Shown here piece after piece: positions 56,820-64,000 of a stretch of 64,000 bases of DNA. Positions within the stretch are counted from its first letter, which is position 1. The number at the start of each line of letters is the position of its first letter. This DNA is from Homarus americanus (lineage: Eukaryota > Arthropoda > Malacostraca > Decapoda > Nephropidae): NCBI RefSeq assembly GCF_018991925.1, contig NW_024732415.1, positions 3,302,981 to 3,366,980 on the forward strand. The letters are read 5' to 3'. The notes beneath the pieces are model-generated. The model saw nothing but the letters and a program-made list of their open reading frames with translations, searched no databases and was not told the origin of the DNA. Made by a program: the position numbers and the translations under genes.

Positions 56820-57924
56820 AAGTGTCAGTGCAGGGCAAACGAACTCTTACATACAGAGTAAAAATCATAAGCACTGGCTCTTAAAATCCTCAAAGGATCA
56901 CACGGTTATTTTATTTCGTTACTGAAGACTAAAACAACAAGGTGAATTGACGTTAAAAAAAATATATTTATATATATATGAGAAATTTTAAGGACTTGAG
57001 TTATGAGTGAGGAGACCAGGTAGTGACGTCACAAATATGGCGGCCGAAATAGTGCAGAGACTGTATCGTAAGTGGATGTGTTGTTGTTTTTTGTTTTTTG
57101 TTTTTAATCACAATGAGTAAGAATTATTATGAATGGATGTTGCATGAAGATAAATAAAAACGTCAGGATGATGCAGCAGATTCTTAGAGGATCGAGAATT
57201 ATGGGAGAATCTAAATGTAGTTTCAGTTTCGTTCTTAACTGTTAACTGTGTGGTAACTTACGTCAGCCAGTTAGAGGTTTTATCACATTTCCATTTTGCG
57301 GTGAATTTTCCTCGTCAAAATCTTTGAGAATCGTAAAGCCCGAGAGAGTTGCAGTACTTCTGAAGTCTTGGCGATAAGTCGAGATTATCTTAATCAAATC
57401 TGTTACTTGTGAAGCATTTTGAGTCGCTTTTGGTGTTTACAGCTCTAGACAAACATTACTGAAAAATGATGCTGAAGCTCGAGAGTATAAAGTACTTTGT
57501 TTACATTGTTTGCCCCTCGAGGCTCTGCACACAGGATGAAGCGTTCGACCACTCATAACTCGGGTTTATTTATTGCTCATCCGCTAGTGGTTACTTCCAT
57601 CCCGACTGCTGTTAAGCCTGGGAGTTAAGGGCGGCTAGGCTGCAGATCGTCATCGGATCCGCCTTGTGTTAGGACAACATAAATATGGATAATTTTTACC
57701 GTCACGTTTTTGTAAATGTTTGGTTGGCTGACAAAAATTTCATTTTTTGGTTTAATCGTTAATCCATATGATTTATGTTTGTGTTTAATTAATTAACTCA
57801 GTTATTAACAGGATGTGAAGCGTTGTTTTATGTATGATTGGTGATTAAGAGACGTATAGATCACTGTGTGGGGGCAGGTGTGATAATTAAAGGGTTAAAT
57901 GTAGTGATGATGTGTTGTAGCATT

Positions 57925-57925
<1 letters not shown>
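56820..57925. other. Gene-free stretch
   Basis: No supported gene. It includes CAAATATGGCGGCCGAAAT near 57032, close to the YY1/Pho-type consensus AANATGGCGGC, and TTTGAGAAT near 57322. Confidence 0.4.

Positions 57926-57961
<36 letters not shown>
57926..57961. repeat. (CAT)n trinucleotide repeat
   Basis: About 12 CAT units. Confidence 0.95.
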
Positions 57962-58139
57962 ATTATCCCTTTATAATTTCTTAATAGCTCACTAAACATA
58001 ATATATTCAGAAGTATAATTATATGAATATACTGTATATAATACAAGATTATATAACCTGTTCTAGTAAAGATTTCTGTTTCGATTTTAAGTTTGATTTA
58101 AATTAATCAAAAGATGAAAATGGCTGACCTCACTAGTTA

Positions 58140-58380
58140 ACACAAGAAAAGGAATCGAACTGGGGCCCTACATGTTGAACTACGAGTATCATTAACATCG
58201 GTCAAGGGGAGAGCAAAGGTTCGAAGCCCGGGTCATGCATGTTGAAGCACGAGTTTGGTTAACACCGGTCAAGAGGGAGAGAGAGAGAGAGATAAGGGAG
58301 GGTATCGAACCAAGGGACCTGTATGCAGAGGGGCGAGTTAATTCCCCACTAATCCACGGTAGCACCAGATGGTCGACACT
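58140..58380 (-). mobile_element. Possible tRNA-derived SINE pair
   Basis: On the minus strand the right part (about 58375-58300) reads GTGGATTAGTGGGG, then CTTGGTTCGATACCC, which fits the Pol III B-box GGTTCGANNCC. The left part contains AGGTTCGAAGCC on plus and two similar blocks (GTTGAACTACGAGTATCATT and GTTGAAGCACGAGTTTGGTT) about 77 bases apart. The A-box is imperfect and the element ends are unclear. Confidence 0.4.
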
Positions 58381-58399
58381 CTCAGCTCTTGTTGGTTTA

Positions 58400-58920
58400 G
58401 GCTACTACATCAATTTCCCTCTTCTCTCACCTCTCCCTCTCCTCTCATCTCTCCCTCTCCTCCCCCTCTCCTCTCATCTTCCTTCCCTATTCTCTCTACT
58501 TCCCCCCTCTCTTTTCTCCTTCCTTCTTCCCTTCTTTCAAATCTCTTTTCCTACCCTTTCTCCCTTCCCCTCACTAACCATTCTCCCCTCTCCCTTCTTC
58601 TCAACTATCCCCCTCGCCCTCCCCAGCTTCCTCCCTATCCCTTCCAAGCTCCCCTTCCTCCCTATCTTCTTTCACCATCCCTCCTTCTTCACAATTTTTC
58701 CTCCCCCACTACTTTTACCCCCTTACTCCTCCTCATTTCCTTCCTCCTCCTCTTCTCCTCCTCCTCTTCCATCTCTCCCTCCCTCTCTCTCTCTCCTTCC
58801 TCACCTCCCTCGTCTCCTCTCCTTCCTCACCCACACCTTTCCATCTCCTTCCTCCTCCCCTCCTCCTTCCTCCTCTCCTCCCCTCACCCCTCCTCCCACT
58901 TTCCACCTCACCCACCTCCC
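58400..58920. repeat. Long polypyrimidine (C/T) tract
   Basis: About 520 bases almost entirely C and T on plus (CTCCCTCTCCTCTCATC words), ending at AACCTAACTTAACCTAACC. The Ser/Pro/Leu-rich frames here (58235-58932) are compositional artefacts. Confidence 0.9.
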
Positions 58921-58966
58921 AACCTAACTTAACCTAACCTATTCTTTCTTTTGATGATAAGCGACA

Positions 58967-59207
58967 CCTTATAGTACCTCCTTCTTTCCTCACACAGTAG
59001 AATGCTCTGCCTTCTTGTGTGTTTCCATACTTATACAATCTGTCTCACTTTAAAAAGCTGGTTTTCCGGCCTCTTCGTGGTGTAGTATAACATTTTTCTT
59101 CAGTTTTTTAATTTCGTTCTGTTCTCATTTTTTCGCCCCCCGGGCCTCGTTGTGGGTCGTTCGACCTGTGCCCAGATGGGCTAAATCCCGTAAAAAAAAA
59201 AAAAACT
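58967..59207 (+). mobile_element. Dispersed 3' fragment of the array LINE family
   Basis: From TTATAGTACCTCCTTCTTTC to the A-rich tail (59195-59207) this copy matches the end of the LINE fragments in the tandem array, including GGTTTTCCGGC and GGCCTCGTTGTGGGTCGTT. It is 5'-truncated and ends in poly(A). It lies outside the array with unrelated flanks, so this LINE family moved independently. This confirms that the array LINE 3' end is the poly(A) boundary. Confidence 0.85.
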
Positions 59208-59315
59208 AAATGTAAACACACAGGAGACACTGTTGTTACCACGGTTAGTGAAGAGGCATTACAACACTGGTCAACAGATTAGTAGGAAAGGTCAAGAATA
59301 TGAGTCAGGAATAAC

Positions 59316-59935
59316 GTGAAAGTAATGGCTGTTTCTAAATTTGAAAATGTTGTGTACTTGAGCAGTAACATTAACTATGATGGTAGATGTGTTAAGGAAA
59401 TCAAAGCAAGAACAGGACAAGTAAAAACAGCATTTGATGATCTAAAAGACCTAATAAAAGGGGACATTGACTTCAATTTGACAATAAGGCTGCTGGAAGG
59501 CTGTATATGGTCAGGACTGTTGTGTGGGTCAGAAGTGTGGACACTTTCAGCAGACAATAGAAAGAGGTTGGAGGCCTTTTGAATGTGGTCTTATAGGCAA
59601 ATGTAAAGAATGAGTTACACCGACAGGAAAACAAATAAAGAAATACTAAGATTATGAAGAAAAAATAACGAGAAATACTTGAAATGTACAGAAAAGAAAA
59701 ATGAGATATTTTGGTCAAATAATTATGGATGAGGGGATAATAACAGAAATATAAATGGGCAGAGTTGAGGGTATTAAGGCCAGGGGAAGGAAGTGACTGG
59801 GATGGATGAATCACTTTCAAAACTGAGTTCCTAGAGCGATACAGAACCTTGCAGGATTGGTAAAAACTGCCCGAGAACGTTTAGAGTGGAGGGCTGACTG
59901 TGGTCGCCAACCTTTAGATATAAGGCGATACTGTG
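59316..59935 (+). pseudogene. Old non-LTR reverse-transcriptase C-terminal remnant
   Basis: An 88-codon open stretch (59316-59582) reads VVYLSSNINYDGRCVKEIK, then LLEGCIWSGLLCGSEVWTLS and RKRLEAF. These match the C-terminal region of common endonuclease-reverse transcriptases (YLGS-DGRC-KEIK, then YGSE-W-L). Downstream, in shifted frames with stops to about 59930, sequence resembling the usual SYTDRKTNKEILR, RYFGQI, RGRGR-W and RDRERW tail can still be read. It is a much older, more damaged LINE of a different family from the others here. A TA tract follows directly. Confidence 0.7.
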
Positions 59936-59937
59936 AT

Positions 59938-60068
<131 letters not shown>

Positions 60069-60310
60069 TTACTAAAAAATTGAGCCTTGAGAATACTGTA
60101 CTTGGAGTCACGTGTCTTTCTCGTGTCTGGACATGTCCGTGTGGGGTTTGTTTTTGTTTACGTGCGTGGCATGCCAAGGTACGATAATGGACGTTTTGCG
60201 TTTGGTGCGAGACTGAATCATTCGTATCCAGAGTTACGTGTTGTACATACTGTGTGTGTCGGGGTCCTGGTGGAGGGTAGAGTGTGTTGGTGAGGCGTGA
60301 GGCGCTGCTG

Positions 60311-60438
<128 letters not shown>

Positions 60439-60439
60439 A

Positions 60440-61390
60440 TTGAATAATAGAAATATAAAGGGGAATCTTACAAAGCCAAAAGACATTACAACCTGGAACT
60501 ACCACAGACACTGGCTACCACACTATTAATATCACAACACACTTGAGGTCATCAGGAGAGGTGTCGGGTTTCAGCCACTATTTCATGACCCTCTGACCCA
60601 TCCTGGCGTGGCCAGTGATCCACACCACACCACAATAAACCATCTCACATATATACTGTAGATAGATAGATAGAAGAGATCTTTAGATAATACTGGTGTT
60701 TTTCCCCAAATGTACCGCAGGTCCAACCCTCAAAATATCATATTATTCTCCAATTGAGAAATAAAAAAGAAAGGAATCATTTCATTTCAACAAAACAGAT
60801 TATATTTTTCACCCTAAATATATTAAAAGAATCGTTCATTAATTACCAAACAGTGATAGCTTCATTTCTTGATTTTTGGAATGGTCTGTATCTGAGATTC
60901 ACTTTTATTCATTATTCATTTTTACCAAATTATATAAGAATTTATTTTGTACAGACTGACAGACATAGACTGTAAAGAACTTAGTAATATCTTTGTTCCA
61001 GTATATAAGGCAATAGACACACAGATACATGAAAACAAACACCAGAGGAACATCTTCCCAAACAATCTACTACCGTAATAATCCAAGACTAGCAAGCGTA
61101 TAGGCAGACACTAACACACAGTAGTTACAATACCTAAACTGGTATAATTAAAGACATACAGACAGACACACACATGCACATACACAGAAAGAGGTTACGA
61201 ATACAGAAACATAACAAAAGTACGCGTGGAGAGACATGGAAGTGATAAAAGAGAGAGAGAGAGAAGTGGGAGCAGAAAAAGATAAGAGAAAGGAGAAAGA
61301 TATAACACAGAAAGCGGAGAAAGTAAAAGAGAGAAAGTAGAAAGTATAATATGTATACATTATGACACAATTTCAAAGTTCACGGCCCGG
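60440..61390. other. Gene-free stretch
   Basis: AT-rich, with a short (GATA)n near 60660 and a short (GA)n near 61250. No supported frame. Confidence 0.45.
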
Positions 61391-61392
61391 AA

Positions 61393-61606
61393 AATGAACG
61401 TGGGAAAAAAGACGTGAGCGTGGGAAAAAAGACGTGAGCGTGGGAAGAAAGACGTGAGCGTGGGAAGAAAGACGTGAGCGTGGGAAGAAGGAGAGGAGCA
61501 TGGGAAGAAGGAGAGGAGCGTGGGAAGAAAGACGTGAGCGTGGGAAGGAGAACGTGAGCGTGGGAAGAAGGAGAGGAGTGTGGGAAGAAGGAGAGGAGCG
61601 TGGGGA
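61393..61606. repeat. 20-bp minisatellite
   Basis: GACGTGAGCGTGGGAAGAAA repeats about ten times, with a GAGAGGAGCGTGGGAAGAAG variant form in the right half. Confidence 0.9.
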
Positions 61607-61683
61607 AAGCGGCATAAAGGAGAGATACCGAGAGGAATTATTATAGTTTCGTTCAGTTCGTAGTTAAGTTATTCTGATTTGTA

Positions 61684-61686
<3 letters not shown>

Positions 61687-61735
<49 letters not shown>
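61687..61735. repeat. (GT)n microsatellite
   Basis: A GT tract of about 47 bases. Confidence 0.95.
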
Positions 61736-61799
61736 ATAATGCCAATCTTACAATGTTTAGTTACAGAAACATCTTATGGTTTAATTCTAATCCATTCCA

Positions 61800-62005
61800 A
61801 CCACCCCTTACTCCCTCCCCTCTTCTCTCATTCCTTCTATCCTTGCCACCTTTCCCTCTCACTCCATCTTATTCCCTCCCCCCCTCTTCTCCCTCCCCCT
61901 TCCATCATAATCTTCCTTCCCTCTACCCTCTAATCATCCTCCTCCTCCTTCCCTTTCACCCCTCTCCCTCTCCCTCTCCCTCTCCCTCTCCCTCTCCTCC
62001 TACAC
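61800..62005. repeat. C/T-rich tract with CTCCCT hexamer
   Basis: Pyrimidine-rich, with (CTCCCT)n at about 61963-61996. Confidence 0.8.
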
Positions 62006-62101
62006 AACCAGTTTCTAACGGTATGTTGCATCTCTCCTCCTGCTACACCTAGAAGTTTATTAAGACTAAAATTAAGTCAAGGTTCGTGTCCCTTATTTGA
62101 A

Positions 62102-62105
<4 letters not shown>

Positions 62106-62153
<48 letters not shown>

Positions 62154-62260
62154 AGAGAAGAGGAAAGAGTAAAAGAGAGGGAAGAAGAATGTATGGAGAG
62201 ATGAAAAGAGAAGGAGCAGAGAGAGGAAGGGGAAGAAGAAGTAGACAGACAGTTAAGGAA
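62106..62260. repeat. (GA)n then A/G-rich tract
   Basis: GA at 62106-62147, then G- and A-rich sequence. Confidence 0.9.
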
Positions 62261-62371
62261 GACCGACAGAAACAACCAGAAAAGGGAATAATTTTACAAA
62301 ATAAGAAATAATATTAGTTACAGTAAATCTTTGTTTCCTCAGCACTGGAATGACTTGTATCAGTAGATTTA

Positions 62372-62417
62372 TTTGTATGTATGTATGTATGTATGTATGT
62401 ATGTATGTATGTATGTA
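62372..62417. repeat. (ATGT)n microsatellite
   Basis: About 11 ATGT units. Confidence 0.95.
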
Positions 62418-62947
62418 CCTTAAAATATTAACAAAGGAATGAACACACACGCATGCATCAGTAACTTATGAATAAAACATCACATTAACATATAATTAAG
62501 GTAACCCGCCTGTTGGTAAATGTATTCAAGTCATACCAGTTGCCCATCTTGTTTATTTACCACATTAAATAGACGATAAAATTACAGTGTGTGAGAATAG
62601 TGTCCGTCTGTCCGTCCGTCCGTCCATTTCCTACATATTCCCGTCTATCCCGTCTACTCTGTATGTCCTTTCCGTCTCCTCCGTCCATCCAGTTTATCAA
62701 CGCGATTACTTGAACAATATAAAAATAAATGTGGGTAAAAGTTTCGCCATCCTCGTAACCTACCAAGATGCCGCTCCAGTTCTTTAATAGATTTTTGTCC
62801 TCTATATTTAAAGGGGGTCAATGGGCCGGCCAGTCTCCATGGTGACGGCAAGATACTGTACTGTGCCTCCACCTTTATTATCTGTCAGTCTGTATTCATT
62901 GTTTTGTTTCGTAGGACATAGTGTTTTGACTTAACCTAATAAATTTG

Positions 62948-62997
62948 ATGGATTTATTTATTTATTTATTTTTATTTATTTTATTTTTTTCGGAATA

Positions 62998-63046
<49 letters not shown>

Positions 63047-63165
63047 TTCTTTCTGTCTGTCTGTGTCTTTCTCCGTTTATCTATGTATGTGTGCGTCTGT
63101 TTATCGTTTTATCCATCTGGCTGTATTTATATTTCTCTCTCTCTCTCTCTCTGCCCGGCTTAATA
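62948..63165. repeat. (TTTA)n, (CTGT)n and (CT)n cluster
   Basis: TTTA at about 62950-62985, CTGT at about 62998-63064, and CT at about 63134-63153. Confidence 0.9.
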
Positions 63166-63169
63166 AACA

Positions 63170-64000
63170 CACTGGCTACTCAGAGTGGCATCCCCCCTCT
63201 CTAGAAATGAATTTCTTGTGCAAGCAATTTCTCTTAATATTTGCCAGCAATAACAAACTTTGGTAGAAGTAACCCACAATATATATATAAAGGCCCCAAC
63301 TAAATTACCGTGTTCAGTACTACCGGTCATTTATGTACTGTAGCTACTGTAAACACTCAAAGATAACATTATAACCACCAAGTAAAGGTACACATACAAT
63401 ACAGGGATATAATTCAAACCCCCAAAAATGTTTATGTTGGTAATAGTTAGGATATATTTTAGGGTCGGTGGAGCCCTGGGAACAAGGCTGTGTGTCATGC
63501 CCCCCGACACCTGGGTCCTGACCAGCACTCTAAGGTTGTTAAGGTGAATATTCCTCGTAAGTGTTGACCTCTGATTCTACCTTAACTGCTTGATTTAAGT
63601 TAAAGAAGCATAATTAACGTTCACAGGTTAAGGGGAAAATTGCCATGTGAATTTTTCGAGAATCCACTTAAGAAAACAATTAACGAGTTAACTTTTGAGA
63701 ATCATCGTAACGCAACAAAAATTAAGTATAGTTTTCCTTAACACGTCCAGTTATGGTTAAAAAAATAAATAAATAAATTAGAGAAGCAAATTGACTTAGA
63801 AAGGTTTAAGACTCCGGTTATAGGAGAAACTTAACGTATAAACCTTTACGAAAGAACTTACTAACTCTTTCTTAAGTTAAAGGAAAGAATTATTAACTTA
63901 TGAACATTTGAGAATCTAGTTAAGGAATTATTACCTTTTAAACCTTTTGAGAATCTGGGTTAATTGCATCATGGTGGGGGGGGGGGGAGGGAGAACATGG
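63170..64000. other. Gene-free right end with repeated TTTGAGAAT words
   Basis: No supported gene. From about 63600 a degenerate unit recurs: ACTTTTGAGAATC (63693), ACATTTGAGAATC (63906), ACCTTTTGAGAATC (63945), interspersed with GGTTAA and CTTAACGTA words. A run of 12 G ends at about 63987. Confidence 0.45.

Noticed and set aside
58235..58932. 230-codon Pro/Ser/Leu-rich frame
   Set aside because: Entirely within a C/T-only tract; a second frame over the same bases is also open for 187 codons.

Overview
This window looks like a non-genic stretch of an arthropod genome, most likely a decapod crustacean. The grounds are arthropod-type TTAGG/CCTAA arrays, very dense long microsatellites (CT/GA, CA/GT, TA, GACA, CAGT), and several decayed retroelements of types common in crustaceans. 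I see no intact cellular protein-coding gene, no tRNA or rRNA gene and no CRISPR array. Nearly all long open frames here are by-products of tandem repeats whose unit length is a multiple of three. The species assignment is inference from sequence style only.

Layout. 1-19.9 kb: microsatellites, minisatellites and two short inverted-repeat elements (243-400 and 4024-4104). A homogenised 30-bp minisatellite at 5461-6473 has decayed flanks from about 4.8 to 7.0 kb and carries a tRNA-derived SINE at about 4990-5245. A degenerate 160-210-bp-period repeat follows (about 7.1-7.76 kb), then telomere-like CCTAA arrays (12.66-12.89 kb) and a CAGT array (13.5-13.97 kb). 19.9-24.0 kb (minus strand): a Penelope-like element remnant with a GIY-YIG endonuclease and a hammerhead-like motif. 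It abuts a 5'-truncated CR1-like LINE that keeps an esterase-like ORF1 end, endonuclease, reverse transcriptase and an octamer 3' tail.

24.8-51.95 kb: the dominant structure, six tandem copies of a 3.0-5.2 kb composite unit. Each unit holds a short 25-bp satellite leader, the 3' end of a jockey/CR1-type LINE on the plus strand, a 984-bp decayed gag-protease segment of an LTR-type retroelement on the minus strand, and a variable GATA/GGTAGT-rich minisatellite (28-bp and 54-bp periods). The minus-strand segment carries two aspartic-protease modules in one reading frame (two DSGA motifs 141 codons apart). This is the most unusual item in the window. Shared stops and shared variants show that the element died before the amplification and that the copies fall into groups 1, 2+3 and 4+5+6.

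52-64 kb: a 20-bp minisatellite, long polypurine and polypyrimidine tracts, further minisatellites, another 3' fragment of the same LINE family (58967-59207), an older LINE reverse-transcriptase remnant (59316-59935) and more microsatellites. A motif around TTTGAGAAT recurs at nine or more scattered sites and may mark an old dispersed repeat family.

The retroelement genes do not form a working set: every one has stops, frameshifts or truncation. The window records retroelement insertion followed by repeated tandem amplification.
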